Source: Silicimonas sp963779765
Lineage (GTDB): Bacteria; Pseudomonadota; Alphaproteobacteria; Rhodobacterales; Rhodobacteraceae
NCBI GenBank assembly: GCA_963779765.1
Contig: CAVZZP010000001.1
Coordinates: forward strand, 434,001-498,000
Length of the DNA stretch: 64,000 nucleotides
Direction of reading: 5' to 3'
This document shows, piece by piece, positions 53,170 to 62,949 of the stretch. The notes beneath the pieces are model-generated. The model was given only the letters and a program-made list of their open reading frames with translations, was not told where the DNA came from and searched no databases. The translations under genes and the position numbers were made by a program. The first letter of the stretch is position 1, and each line of letters begins with the position of its first letter.

Positions 53170-54050
53170 GACCTGCCGCCCCGGCGCGCCCGGACATGGG
53201 CGCGCCATAGCGTGAAAATGCCAGCGGCCACGATGATCGCGGTTCCGACCGCGACGTTCGTGCGAAGCGTCTCGCCGAAAAGCAGGATCCCGATCGTCGA
53301 GGCGAAGACGAGCTGGAAATAGGCGAAGGGCTGCACGGCGCTTGCCTCGGCCACCTCGTAGGTCTTGATGAGAAGCCAGTGTCCCGTCGCCCCGGTGACG
53401 CAGAGCGCCGACATCCATACCCAGTCTGTACCCTGCATCGGCGTCCATGCCGGAAGACCGATGGCCGTCATCGCAACCGCGCCCGTCGTGCCGGTCCAGA
53501 AAAAGCTCGTCGCGGCAGTGTCGCGGCGCGCCGCGAAGCGCGTGAGCAAACCGTAGAGCGCGAACATGAGCGCCGAGACGAATGGCACCACGGCTGCGGC
53601 CTTGAAGACACCGGAGCCGGGATCAAGAATGATGACCATCCCCGCGAAGCCCACCAGTATTGCCAGCCACCGCCGCCATCCGGCCACCTCGCCCAGCACC
53701 GGACCCGCGAGCGCCGTGATGAGAAGCGGATAGGTCGCGAAGATGGCGTGGCTTTCGACAAGGCCCACCAGGGTGAACCCGTAGACGGCGACGCAGATCT
53801 CCAGCGCGAGGAGGACGCCTCGAAACCCCTGGAGCCAGGGCTGCGATGTCGCCGCGGCGGCCCGCACTCCACCGGCCTTCCGGGTCGAGATCAGGATGAC
53901 GAAGGCCGCGAAGAACCAGTAGCGGATCATGACGACCATCAGCGTGTTGTAGCTTTCCGCGAGATGGCGCGAGATGCCGTCCTGCGCCGCGAAGACGACG
54001 GTCGTCAGGATCATCAGGACGATCCCACGCCGGTTCGATTGCTCGATCAT
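53166..54050 (-). CDS. EamA/DMT family transporter
   Basis: A 294-residue inner membrane protein with two EamA repeats, about ten helices. RGIVLMILTTVVFAAQDGISRH starts repeat one; GPVLGEVAGWRRWLAILVGFAGM ends it and GILLFGETLRTNVAVGTAIIVAAG ends repeat two. It would export metabolites of unknown identity. Its ATG overlaps the mnmD stop (ATGA), and its end overlaps mlaC's by 4 bases. Confidence 0.85.
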   Translation of the reverse strand: MIEQSNRRGIVLMILTTVVFAAQDGISRHLAESYNTLMVVMIRYWFFAAFVILISTRKAGGVRAAAATSQPWLQGFRGVLLALEICVAVYGFTLVGLVESHAIFATYPLLITALAGPVLGEVAGWRRWLAILVGFAGMVIILDPGSGVFKAAAVVPFVSALMFALYGLLTRFAARRDTAATSFFWTGTTGAVAMTAIGLPAWTPMQGTDWVWMSALCVTGATGHWLLIKTYEVAEASAVQPFAYFQLVFASTIGILLFGETLRTNVAVGTAIIVAAGIFTLWRAHVRARRGGRS

Positions 54051-54718
54051 GGTAGGCGTGCCGAGGTCATATGCCGCTTGCGGCCATAGCCGTCGCGTCT
54101 CTCGACGACGAAGCCCGCTTCGGCCAGGGCGCGCCGCACTGCGCCCGCAGCGGTATAGGTCGCGGCGGTCCCGCCCGGCGCAGTGTGACGCGCGACCTCC
54201 GCCAGAAGGCAGGGCTCCCACAACTCGGGGTTTCGCGCGGGTGCGAAACCGTCGAGGAACCAGGCGTCCGCCGCGCCGTCCCACAGAGGCAGCGTCTTAC
54301 GGGCGTCGCCGACGATCAGCGTCAGGTCCATGAGGGGCAGCGTGATCTCGGTCGCGCCTCTCTCGCGCCCCTCGATCAGCGGGCGGGACAGATCGGCAAG
54401 GTCGGGAAAGGCAGCCAGCGCGCGCCCCATGTCGGCGGCGTTCAGCGGAAATCGTTCGAAGCTCGTGAAGGACAAGCGCCCCCCCTGCCCCGACCGCTCC
54501 CAGGCACGCGCCGCGACGAGGGCATTCAGGCCCGTGCCGAACCCCAGTTCCGCAATGCGAAACTCGGGCCGGAAGCGATCCGGCAGGCCGTTCCCTTCAA
54601 GGAAGACATATCGCGTTTCGGCCAGCCCATCATCGAGCGAGAAGTAGGGATCGTCGAACGCCGTGGCGACGGGAACGTCGCCCCGCCAGAGGATGTCGGG
54701 ATGCTGGTCGTCGGCCAC
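54047..54718 (-). CDS. mnmD: tRNA (mnm5s2U34) methyltransferase MnmD
   Basis: About 223 residues, matching the methyltransferase half of MnmC, which methylates the wobble modification nm5U34 of tRNA to mnm5. Features: FDDPYFSLDDGLAETRYVFLEGNGL, SAM-binding IAELGFGTGLNALVAAR and AWFLDGFAPARNPELWE (D-x-F-x-P substrate loop). I start at GTG 54718, where homology begins; no ATG is near. The matching FAD oxidase half is encoded next door on the other strand. Confidence 0.87.
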   Translation of the reverse strand: MADDQHPDILWRGDVPVATAFDDPYFSLDDGLAETRYVFLEGNGLPDRFRPEFRIAELGFGTGLNALVAARAWERSGQGGRLSFTSFERFPLNAADMGRALAAFPDLADLSRPLIEGRERGATEITLPLMDLTLIVGDARKTLPLWDGAADAWFLDGFAPARNPELWEPCLLAEVARHTAPGGTAATYTAAGAVRRALAEAGFVVERRDGYGRKRHMTSARLP

Positions 54719-54779
54719 GCTCTGCCCTATCAAGGCGACGGTTCGGGCGCGACACTGGCAAGGAGGGGGTGCTTTGGCA

Positions 54780-55784
54780 ATGGTCGATCTGACGGTCCGG
54801 GGCGCCGGGATCTTCGGCCTGTCGGTGGCCTGGGAAGCGGCATCGCGCGGCGCCCGCGTGCGGGTCGTGGACCCTGACGGACCGGGGGCCGGAGCCTCGG
54901 GAGGGATCGTCGGCGCATTGCAACCCCACACGCCAAATTCCTGGAACGATAAGAAGGACTTCCAGCTTGAAAGCCTGATGCTTCAGGGGCCGTTCTGGGA
55001 TGCGGTGGAGGCGGTTTCGGGCATCTCGCCTGGTTATGGGAGGCTGGGTCGGCTGCAACCGCTTCAATCCGAACGGGACGTCGTCCTCGCCCGTACCCGC
55101 GCCGAGGCCGCCACGCAGAACTGGAGGGGCTGGGCGAACTGGGACGTGATCGACGCGGACGAAGCGGGCCAGTGGCGTCCCGCCTCGCCGACGGGGCTCT
55201 ACATCCGCGACGACCTGTCGGCCCGCCTCCATCCGCGTCGCGCCGTGGAGAGCCTTGCCGCGGCGCTACGGTCGCGCGGGGTCGAGATCGTGACGGAGGC
55301 TGACGACAGCACGCCGACCGTCTGGGCCACAGGTTGGCGCGGCCTCGTCGAGATGGACGCGGGCACGGGCGTGAAGGGTCAGGCGGCGCTTCTGCGTCAC
55401 GACGCGAGAGGGCATCCGCAGATCTTCGCCGCGTCCCTTCACATCGTGCCGCACGCAGACGGGACGGTCGCGGTCGGGTCGACATCCGAGCGCGACTTCG
55501 ACGACCCGGCATCGACCGACGCGCTGCTCGACGACGTCATCCGCCGTGCAGGCGAAGTGCTGCCGATCCTGAAGGGCGCAGAGGTGATCCAGAGATGGGC
55601 CGGCGTGCGCCCCCGCGCCGCGAGCCGCGCGCCGTTGCTCGGTCCCATCCCGGGACGGCCGGGGCACTATGTCGCGAACGGCGGCTTCAAGATCGGCTTC
55701 GGGATGGCGCCTCTGGTGGCGCAGGTCATCTGCGACCTGGTCCTCGACGGAGACGACCGGATTCCCGACGCCTTCAGGGCCTGA
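54780..55784 (+). CDS. FAD-dependent oxidoreductase, MnmC oxidase-like (DAO family)
   Basis: A 334-residue D-amino acid oxidase-fold protein: VRGAGIFGLSVAWEAASRGARVRVVD is the FAD Rossmann motif, and GVRPRAASRAPLLGPIPG with NGGFKIGFGMAPLVA is the C-terminal FAD site. It lies divergent from mnmD, 61 bases apart; in E. coli the two activities are fused as MnmC, so this may supply the oxidase activity. ATG at 54780 is used; TTG at 54774 is better spaced to AGGAGGG and is an alternative. Confidence 0.82.
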   Translation: MVDLTVRGAGIFGLSVAWEAASRGARVRVVDPDGPGAGASGGIVGALQPHTPNSWNDKKDFQLESLMLQGPFWDAVEAVSGISPGYGRLGRLQPLQSERDVVLARTRAEAATQNWRGWANWDVIDADEAGQWRPASPTGLYIRDDLSARLHPRRAVESLAAALRSRGVEIVTEADDSTPTVWATGWRGLVEMDAGTGVKGQAALLRHDARGHPQIFAASLHIVPHADGTVAVGSTSERDFDDPASTDALLDDVIRRAGEVLPILKGAEVIQRWAGVRPRAASRAPLLGPIPGRPGHYVANGGFKIGFGMAPLVAQVICDLVLDGDDRIPDAFRA

Positions 55785-55787
55785 ACC

Positions 55788-56567
55788 CTACTGCGCCTCG
55801 GCGGTCATGCAGAGACGCCGGCGCGGACCCTCGACCCAATAGCGTCCGCCGCTCCGGCAAAGCCAGGCCACGTCGCCCAGGATCAGGGGGGAAGTGGCGC
55901 GGAACGAAAAGCGTGTGAGCCGTCCGATGGTGTCGGCGGCGAAATTGGCAAGGGCCGTCGCCATCAGTGGACCGTGGACGACAAGCCCGGGATAGCCCTC
56001 TTCCCGACAATACTCGAGGTCGTAGTGAATGCGGTGCGCGTTGAAGGTCAGCGCCGAATAACGGAACAGCGTGATCTCGGACAGCTTGAGCGCGCGCCTC
56101 TCGTCGGCCTCCTGCGTCTCGACCGGCGGTTCGCGCGTCAACTCGCCCGGCTCGCGGTAGACGATGTCCTGCTCCTCGGTGAGGACGGGCATGTTGCTTT
56201 GCCGGATGTCATGCCGAAGCGTCACGAAAGCCAGCTTGCCCGACCGGCCCTCCTTCTTCTGCACGGAATTCAGCCGCGAGATCCGCTCGGCCGCGACGCC
56301 TGCCCGAAAAGGGCGATGGAACGTCAGCCGCCCGCCCGCCCACATCCGGATCGGCAGGCCAAGATCAGGGATCAGCCCGCCCAAGTGCGCATGTCCGTCT
56401 CGGCCGAGGCCCGTCTCCGGCACGGCGTGCCAGAAAAAAGACAGGTGCGACAAGGGCGGCATCTCGGTCCCCACCTCCGCGCGCCCTTCGAGACCAAGCG
56501 TGGCGAGAAGCGCCGTGGCCCTCGCCGGGTCGATCCGGTCGGTTGTGGTTTCGGTCTGGCCGTTCAT
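55788..56567 (-). CDS. MaoC-like hydratase with FAS1-like dehydratase domain
   Basis: A 259-residue double-hotdog protein of the family of mesaconyl-C4-CoA hydratases and related enzymes. The C-terminal hotdog has the hydratase pattern FRYSALTFNAHRIHYD followed by YPGLVVHGPLMATALANF; the N-terminal part has PPLSHLSFFWHAVPETGLGRDGH. The CoA substrate is not predictable. I start at MNGQTETTTDRIDPA (56567); no strong ribosome site is seen. Confidence 0.82.
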   Translation of the reverse strand: MNGQTETTTDRIDPARATALLATLGLEGRAEVGTEMPPLSHLSFFWHAVPETGLGRDGHAHLGGLIPDLGLPIRMWAGGRLTFHRPFRAGVAAERISRLNSVQKKEGRSGKLAFVTLRHDIRQSNMPVLTEEQDIVYREPGELTREPPVETQEADERRALKLSEITLFRYSALTFNAHRIHYDLEYCREEGYPGLVVHGPLMATALANFAADTIGRLTRFSFRATSPLILGDVAWLCRSGGRYWVEGPRRRLCMTAEAQ

Positions 56568-56603
56568 GGACGAGGGGATAGCGCCTTGCGCGTGGCCCGG
56601 CAA

Positions 56604-57191
56604 CTAACGGTCGTTCAATCCCTTTCCCGCCAGGATGCTGTCACGCGCCTTCGCGATCCGGGCGGTGCGGGTGGCGGATTGCTTTGCGCCGTTCAGGTGC
56701 AGGATCCAGCTTCTTCGACGTCCGGGCGTAAGCGTCTCGAACGCCTCTCTCAGACGGTCATCGGCATCGAGGGCGTCGATGAGTTCGGAAGGCGGGTCGA
56801 GATCGTCCTTCGGAAGATCGACCGTGGCCCCTTCCGACTGCAGCCGGATCGCCTGATCGATGAGAGCGCGTAAGGCGGGCGCCGCGGTTTCTATGTCCTC
56901 GACCGAGGTAAACCGCGCGACACGAGCGCTTCGACTGTTGTCGCCGGGCGGAACGAGGAGGCCCGTCGGGTCCGTCAGAAGCACGCCCTTGAAGAAGGAC
57001 AGCACGCAATCGGCCTTGAATGCGCCCACCAGGGCCAGGTTCGTGCCTTTCCACATGTAAACCGGTTGCCGCCATTTAAAGGCTTCATCTAGAGGGCTGG
57101 CGAGCAGGATGTCCCTGAGCGCTCTCATCTCGTCCCCCCAGGTCGCGGCCCGATCGTAGAAGACGCCGGCACGCCGGTCAGGCTGTCCCAT
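56604..57191 (-). CDS. YdeI/OmdA-like DUF1801 protein
   Basis: A 195-residue protein: the DUF1801 domain (FKWRQPVYMWKGTNLALVGAFKADCVLSFFKG) is followed by the bacteriocin-protection YdeI/OmdA tail (LTPGRRRSWILHLNGAKQSATRTARIAKARDSIL). Homologues are implicated in stress or antimicrobial peptide resistance, without a known reaction. GGAGGG lies 8 bases before the ATG. It is divergent from smc. Confidence 0.85.
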   Translation of the reverse strand: MGQPDRRAGVFYDRAATWGDEMRALRDILLASPLDEAFKWRQPVYMWKGTNLALVGAFKADCVLSFFKGVLLTDPTGLLVPPGDNSRSARVARFTSVEDIETAAPALRALIDQAIRLQSEGATVDLPKDDLDPPSELIDALDADDRLREAFETLTPGRRRSWILHLNGAKQSATRTARIAKARDSILAGKGLNDR

Positions 57192-57237
57192 GAGTTAGAC
57201 CCTCCATCATGTAGTAAGCCGTCCTCTGCCAATATCT

Positions 57238-57246
57238 TGTGGATAA
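57238..57246 (-). promoter_or_regulatory. Perfect DnaA box upstream of smc
   Basis: The plus strand reads TGTGGATAA, the exact complement of the consensus DnaA box TTATCCACA, in the spacer between the YdeI-like gene and smc. A single 9-mer can occur by chance; position suggests a possible role in smc control. Confidence 0.4.
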
Positions 57247-57339
57247 GCCCGGAGGCACCCACTCCCCTTGGGGTTCCGCGTTGACTCGCAACGCCCTCCG
57301 CCGGACACTCCGACACCGGAATCACTCCACGGAAGACCC

Positions 57340-60300
57340 TTGCGCTTCAACCGCATCAGATTGAACGGCTTCAAGAGCTTCGTCGACCCCACCGACCTCG
57401 TCATCGCCGAAGGGCTGACGGGCGTTGTGGGGCCGAACGGCTGTGGCAAGTCGAACCTTCTCGAAGCGCTGAGGTGGGTCATGGGCGAGAACCGGCCCAC
57501 GGCGATGCGCGGCGGCGGCATGGAAGACGTGATCTTCGCGGGCGCGTCGACCCGGCCCGCGCGCAACTTCGCCGAGGTGTCACTGCACCTCGACAACTCG
57601 GACAGGCTGGCGCCGGCGGGCTTCAACGACCTCGACACGCTCGACATCGTGCGGCGCATCACGCGCGACGCCGGAAGCGCCTACAAGGTCAACTCGAAGG
57701 ACGCGCGCGCGCGCGACGTGCAGATGCTTTTCGCCGATGCCTCGACCGGCGCGCATTCCCCTGCGCTGGTGCGGCAGGGCCAGATTTCGGAACTCATCAA
57801 CGCCAAGCCGCAGAACCGGCGGCGGGTACTGGAAGAGGCGGCGGGGATCTCGGGTCTCTACCAGAGGCGGCACGAAGCCGAATTGAAGCTGCGGGGGGCC
57901 GAGACCAATCTCGCCCGCGTCGACGACGTGATCGAGCAACTGGCGCAGCAGATCGCCTCGCTGGCGCGGCAAGCGAAGCAGGCGCGCCGCTATCGCGAGA
58001 TCGCCGAGGAACTGCGCCATGCCGAGGGTCTTCTCCTCTACCTCCGCTGGCGCGAGGCCGCGAACGGACGCACTGCGGCCGAGGCTGACCTGGCGGAGCG
58101 GACCCGCGCTGCGTCGGAGGCCGAACGGCTTGCGCGCGGCGCGACAGGCGAACGCGCGAAGGCCGAGGAAGCCCTGCCCGCGCTGCGGGAGGAGGAGGCC
58201 ATCGCCGCCGCCGTCCTGGCGCGTCTCCAGCTTCGCGCGACACAACTCGACGAGGAAGAGGCACGCGCCGCGCGAACCATCGAAACGCTCGACGCACGCA
58301 TCGCACAGCTTGCGCGCGACGCCGACCGCGAGCGCGAGTTGAACGCCGACGCCGGACGCACGATCGAGGCGCTGACCGTCGAGGCGACAAGGCTCGAAGC
58401 GGACGGCGATGGTCACGACGCCGCACTTGTGGCCGCAAATGCAGGCGCACACGAAGCGGCGAAAGTCCTTCAGGATCGCGAGAACGCGCTGTCGCAACTG
58501 ACCGAAGACGTGGCGCGGCTGGCCGCCCGGCACCAGTCGGCGGAACGGCTTCTCTCCGATTCCCGCACCACTCTCGCGCGGTCCGAAGAGGCCGAGGCGA
58601 AAGCCCGCGGCGAAGCGCGGACGGCAACGGACGATCTGGCGCGCGCCGCACAAGCCTTTGCGACTGCAGAGGCGGCGCTGACGACGGCAGGCGCAGCGGC
58701 CACGGCCGCCGAAACAGCACTCGCCGAGGCAGACGACGCCCGCGAGGCGGCCCAGGGCAAGGAGGCCGAGGCCCGCGCCAGCCGGTCGTCTGCGGAAGGC
58801 GAGTCCAAGGCGCTTCAGGCCGAAGTTGCCGCGCTTGCGCGTCTCGTCGACCGCGACACGGCCGAGGGCGGACAGGTCATGGACCTGCTGTCGGTGAAGT
58901 CGGGCTATGAGAAGGCCATCGGCGCAGCACTTGCCGACGACCTGCGGGCGCCGGTCATCGAGGGCGAAGCCGCCTCAGGGTGGGCGGAGCTTCCGAAATA
59001 CGGTGCGGTGCAGGACCTTCCGACGGGCGTCGCGGCGCTGTCGAACTACGTCAGCGTGCCGCCTGTCCTGTCGCGGCGTCTGTCTCAGGTGGGACTCGTC
59101 GGGCGCAAGGACGGGGCAAGGCTTCAGGCCGACCTGCTGCCCGGTCAGCGTCTCGTCAGCGCCGAGGGCGATCTCTGGAGATGGGACGGCTTTCGTGCCG
59201 GCGCAGGCGACGCGCCTTCGGCCGCCGCGTTGCGCCTCGAGCAACTCAACCGTCTTCAGGAGTTGAAGCAGGACCTCGAGGAAGCGAAGGCCCGGGCCGA
59301 GGGCGCCTCCCGCGCGCATGAGCACCTGAAAGCGCGGATGGAGACCTTGTCCGCCCGCGTCGCCGAGACCCGAGACGCCCGACGCGCGGCCGACCATGCG
59401 CTGACCGAAGCAAGCCGCGCCCTCTCCCGCTCCGAAGCCGACCGCAACATCGCCGAGGGCCGCCGGGAGTCGGCCGAGATGGCCGCGCGGCGCCATGCGG
59501 ACGAGGCGACGACCGCCCGAACCGCATTGACCCAGGCCGAGCGCGCCTTTGCCGACCTCGACGATCTCGCGGCCCTTCGGGCGACCGCCGAAGACGTCAA
59601 GATGACCGTTGAAGCCGCGCGGATGACCATGATCGCCCGACGGTCCGCACATGACGAGTTGAAGCGCGAGGGTGAGGCGCGCGCGAAGCGTCTGGCCGAG
59701 ATCGCGCGCGAGCGCGCGACTTGGGAAAAGCGTCTTGAGAGCGCAGGCGGACGCATCGCCGAACTCGCCGGGCGTCAGGCGCAGTCGGAGGCGGAATTGG
59801 AGGAGGCGAAAGACGTTCCGGCCCGTATCGCCGCCGACCGCGATGCCTTGGCAAGCGAACTCGACACCGCGGAGGTCCGCCGCTCGAAGGCCGCCGACGC
59901 TCTGGCGCTGGCCGAGACGGCCGAGCGCGACGCCAAGGTCGCTGAACGCGACGCCGAGCGTCGTGCGTCCGAAGCCCGCGAGCACCGCGCCGCCGCCGAA
60001 GCCCGCGCAGAAGCGGCGCGCGCCACGGTCGCCGCCGCCGCCGAGCGCATCGCCGAGGAACAGGACACCACGCCGGAGAAGCTTCTCGAGACGCTTCAGG
60101 TCGACCCCGCTGCGATGCCCTCGGCCGAGAAGATCGACACCGAGGTCCTGCGCCTGCGCCGGAACCGCGACGCGCTTGGAGCCGTTAACCTTCGCGCCGA
60201 AGAGGATGCCAAGGCCGTGGAGGAAGAGCACACCACCCTCGTCACCGAAAAGACCGACCTCGAGGACGCGATCCGAACGCTTCGGAACGGTATCAACAGC

Positions 60301-60795
60301 CTGAACAAGGAGGGTCGGGAGCGACTGCTGACGGCGTTCGAGCAAGTGAACTCGAATTTCTCGCTTCTGTTCACTCACCTCTTCGGCGGCGGCGAGGCGA
60401 AACTCGTGCTGGTCGAGTCGGACGATCCGTTGGAGGCCGGACTGGAGATCATGTGCCAGCCGCCGGGCAAGAAGCTGGCCACACTCTCGCTGCTTTCGGG
60501 GGGTGAGCAGACCCTTACGGCGCTGGCGCTGATCTTCGGCGTCTTTCTCGCCAACCCCGCCCCCATATGCGTTCTCGACGAGGTCGACGCGCCGCTAGAC
60601 GATGCCAACGTCACGCGCTTCTGCGATCTGCTGGACGAGATGTGCCGCCGGACCGAGACGCGTTTCCTCATCATCACCCACCACGCGGTGACCATGGCGC
60701 GCATGGATCGCCTCTTCGGGGTGACAATGGCCGAACAGGGGGTCAGCCAGCTCGTCTCGGTCGACCTCCGGAAGGCCGAGGCGCTGGTCGCGTGA
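57340..60795 (+). CDS. smc: Chromosome segregation protein SMC
   Basis: The SMC ATPase that with ScpAB organises and separates chromosomes. About 1151 residues: N-terminal head with Walker A GPNGCGKSN at 31-39, a coiled coil of Ala/Glu/Arg-rich heptads, a hinge around residues 500-630 (VKSGYEKAIGAALADDLRAPVIEG), the returning coiled coil, and the C-terminal head with signature SGGEQ near 1053 and Walker B ICVLDEVDAPLDD. I start at TTG 57340, after GGAAGA, because homologues begin with the equivalent of RFNRIRLNGFKSFVDPTD; an ATG 24 codons earlier is also in frame. Confidence 0.94.
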   Translation: MRFNRIRLNGFKSFVDPTDLVIAEGLTGVVGPNGCGKSNLLEALRWVMGENRPTAMRGGGMEDVIFAGASTRPARNFAEVSLHLDNSDRLAPAGFNDLDTLDIVRRITRDAGSAYKVNSKDARARDVQMLFADASTGAHSPALVRQGQISELINAKPQNRRRVLEEAAGISGLYQRRHEAELKLRGAETNLARVDDVIEQLAQQIASLARQAKQARRYREIAEELRHAEGLLLYLRWREAANGRTAAEADLAERTRAASEAERLARGATGERAKAEEALPALREEEAIAAAVLARLQLRATQLDEEEARAARTIETLDARIAQLARDADRERELNADAGRTIEALTVEATRLEADGDGHDAALVAANAGAHEAAKVLQDRENALSQLTEDVARLAARHQSAERLLSDSRTTLARSEEAEAKARGEARTATDDLARAAQAFATAEAALTTAGAAATAAETALAEADDAREAAQGKEAEARASRSSAEGESKALQAEVAALARLVDRDTAEGGQVMDLLSVKSGYEKAIGAALADDLRAPVIEGEAASGWAELPKYGAVQDLPTGVAALSNYVSVPPVLSRRLSQVGLVGRKDGARLQADLLPGQRLVSAEGDLWRWDGFRAGAGDAPSAAALRLEQLNRLQELKQDLEEAKARAEGASRAHEHLKARMETLSARVAETRDARRAADHALTEASRALSRSEADRNIAEGRRESAEMAARRHADEATTARTALTQAERAFADLDDLAALRATAEDVKMTVEAARMTMIARRSAHDELKREGEARAKRLAEIARERATWEKRLESAGGRIAELAGRQAQSEAELEEAKDVPARIAADRDALASELDTAEVRRSKAADALALAETAERDAKVAERDAERRASEAREHRAAAEARAEAARATVAAAAERIAEEQDTTPEKLLETLQVDPAAMPSAEKIDTEVLRLRRNRDALGAVNLRAEEDAKAVEEEHTTLVTEKTDLEDAIRTLRNGINSLNKEGRERLLTAFEQVNSNFSLLFTHLFGGGEAKLVLVESDDPLEAGLEIMCQPPGKKLATLSLLSGGEQTLTALALIFGVFLANPAPICVLDEVDAPLDDANVTRFCDLLDEMCRRTETRFLIITHHAVTMARMDRLFGVTMAEQGVSQLVSVDLRKAEALVA

Positions 60796-60817
60796 TCCTT
60801 TCTTCACCCCGCACCTG

Positions 60818-61564
60818 ATGGAGGCGCTTCCCGCCGTCTGGATTCTTGTCGCGACGCTGCTGGTCGCCGGCTTCGTCAAGGGGACGGCGGGTGTCGGCCT
60901 GCCGATGATGACGCTCGGCATCCTGACCTTCTTCACAGACCCGCGCACCGCCTTCGCCGTCACGCTGATCCCGATATTCGTGGCGAACACGCTTCAGATG
61001 TACCGTGTCGGCGGGGTGCGGGAGGCGATCCCGCGCTACCTGCCCTACATCCTGTGCATGTTCGTCATGGTCCCGCTGACGCTCGCGTTGACGGCGAACA
61101 CCTCTGAACGCGTCCTTCTGGGCGTCCTCGGGACGGTGATCCTGCTTTACGTCATTCTCAACGCGACGAAGTGGGCGCCCGAGATCCCCGACGGGTGGGA
61201 CCCGGCCGCGCAGGTCCTGTTCGGGACGTCATCGGGCATCCTGGGCGGTCTGGCCGGCATCTGGCTTCCGCCGATGCTGATCTATCTGGGCGCGCGAGGC
61301 GTCGACAAGGAGGAGTTCGTTCGCGCGACGGGCGTCCTGCTGTTCACCGGGTCGATCCCGCTCTTCTTCGGGTACATTCGCGAGGGCTTTCTGACCGGGC
61401 CGCTGGCGCTGATCTCGGTCGGTTTGCTGATACCGACGACGGTCGGGCTGCTGATCGGCGAACGTGTTCGCCGCAGGCTGTCCGAGGACACGTTTCGCCG
61501 CCTCGTCATGGTACTTTTCGCCCTTATCGCGGTAAACATGCTGCGCCGCGCGGCCTTCGGCTGA
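60818..61564 (+). CDS. TauE/SafE family sulfite exporter-like permease
   Basis: A 248-residue membrane protein with about eight helices in two repeats. The opening ILVATLLVAGFVKGTAGVGLPMMTLGIL and the second-half TSSGILGGLAGIWLPPMLIYLGARG are the TauE/SafE repeat motifs. Members move sulfite, sulfoacetate or other organic anions outward. It starts 22 bases after smc and converges on hemN. Confidence 0.88.
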   Translation: MEALPAVWILVATLLVAGFVKGTAGVGLPMMTLGILTFFTDPRTAFAVTLIPIFVANTLQMYRVGGVREAIPRYLPYILCMFVMVPLTLALTANTSERVLLGVLGTVILLYVILNATKWAPEIPDGWDPAAQVLFGTSSGILGGLAGIWLPPMLIYLGARGVDKEEFVRATGVLLFTGSIPLFFGYIREGFLTGPLALISVGLLIPTTVGLLIGERVRRRLSEDTFRRLVMVLFALIAVNMLRRAAFG

Positions 61565-61571
61565 CGCCGTC

Positions 61572-62915
61572 TCAGATCGCCGCGCTGTACGTCTGCGCAC
61601 CGGCTGCCGTCCGTCCGAGCCGCGCGGCGAAGATGCGGACGAGGGGATGCGCCCACGGGCGGATCGACAGGCGTCTACCGTCGAAGTCGACGGCATCTCC
61701 GGCACTCTCGGCCAGGTCGCGCAGCCAATCGATGGCCTCCGGCACGGGCCCGGAAAGCCGGTCGAGCGAAACGGCGTGATAGCACATCAACGCTTCGATG
61801 ATGTCGCCCTTCACGCGATCGGCTTCCGTCAGACGGACGCCGCGCGCCGAGGATGGCCGGCCCGCCGCGATCTCGGCCTGGTAGAGCGCGGTCGCGCTGT
61901 GGTTCTGGACATAGCCTTCCGGGAACCGCGAGATCGCCGAGGCCCCGAGCCCGATCAGCCGTCCCACGCGGTCGTCGGTATAGCCCTGGAACGAGCGCGC
62001 AAGACGGCCCTCGTCCCGCGCGATGGCCAGGCTGTCGCCCGGACGCGCGAAATGGTCGATGCCGATCTCGACGAACCCCTCGAGCAGAAGCCTCGCCCGC
62101 GCATCCTGGAAAAGGTCGAACCGTGCCTCTGGTCCCGGAAGCGCGTCAGCCGGGATCACCTGCTGGCGCTTCGACATCCAGGGCACATGAGCATAGCCAT
62201 AAAGTGCAAGGCGCGTCGGGTTCAGTGCGATCACGTCGTCGAGCGTCCGCGACAGGCTTTCGCGCGTCTGGAACGGCAAGCCGTAGAGCAGGTCGATATT
62301 CAGAGCCGTAACGCCGAAGTCCGCAAGCATCTGGGCCGTGGCGCGCGTCTCGTCGACGGACTGCTGCCGCCCGATCGCCTGCTGCACCTTGGGGTCGAAA
62401 TCCTGCACGCCGAGGCTCGCGCGGTTCAGTCCGTGGGCGGCAAGGACGGCAAGACGGTCGGCGTCGATTTCGGTCGGATCGATCTCGACCGAGAACTCGT
62501 GGAGGTCCGCCAAGCCGAAGCGGATGGCAAGCCCCTTCAGCAGACTGTCCATCAAACCCGCGGGAAGAATCGTTGGCGTTCCCCCGCCAAGGTGCAGACG
62601 CCGGGTGCGGATCGCGGCCGGAAGCGAGGCACGCACCGCCTCTGCCTCGTCCAGAAGAGATGCGACATATCGCGCGAGCGGCGCATCCGTCTTCGTCCCC
62701 TGGGTCCGGCAGGCACAGAACCAGCAAAGCCTGCGGCAGAAGGGAATATGTGCATAGAGCGAGACATCGGCGCCGTCGGGTGTATTGGACAGCCAGCGGG
62801 TTCGCTCGGCGCCACCCACTTCGGTCGAAAATCGGTTCGCCGGAGGATAGCTTGTGAAACGCGGAACTTTGGCGTCAAATAGGCCATGCCTGCGAAGCGA
62901 TGCGCGATGAGTCAT
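61572..62915 (-). CDS. hemN: Oxygen-independent coproporphyrinogen III dehydrogenase
   Basis: A radical-SAM enzyme (447 residues) that makes protoporphyrinogen IX without oxygen. FTSYPPANRF binds substrate, HIPFCRRLCWFCACR carries the cluster cysteines C60, C64, C67 plus C69, and LHLGGGTPTIL and LNIDLLYGLPFQT are family motifs. A symmetrical FNR box lies 35 bases upstream, fitting induction when oxygen is low. It is divergent from fnrL. Confidence 0.94.
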   Translation of the reverse strand: MTHRASLRRHGLFDAKVPRFTSYPPANRFSTEVGGAERTRWLSNTPDGADVSLYAHIPFCRRLCWFCACRTQGTKTDAPLARYVASLLDEAEAVRASLPAAIRTRRLHLGGGTPTILPAGLMDSLLKGLAIRFGLADLHEFSVEIDPTEIDADRLAVLAAHGLNRASLGVQDFDPKVQQAIGRQQSVDETRATAQMLADFGVTALNIDLLYGLPFQTRESLSRTLDDVIALNPTRLALYGYAHVPWMSKRQQVIPADALPGPEARFDLFQDARARLLLEGFVEIGIDHFARPGDSLAIARDEGRLARSFQGYTDDRVGRLIGLGASAISRFPEGYVQNHSATALYQAEIAAGRPSSARGVRLTEADRVKGDIIEALMCYHAVSLDRLSGPVPEAIDWLRDLAESAGDAVDFDGRRLSIRPWAHPLVRIFAARLGRTAAGAQTYSAAI

Positions 62916-62949
62916 GCGTCATTCATGCAGGCGGGGGACGATCCGGACA

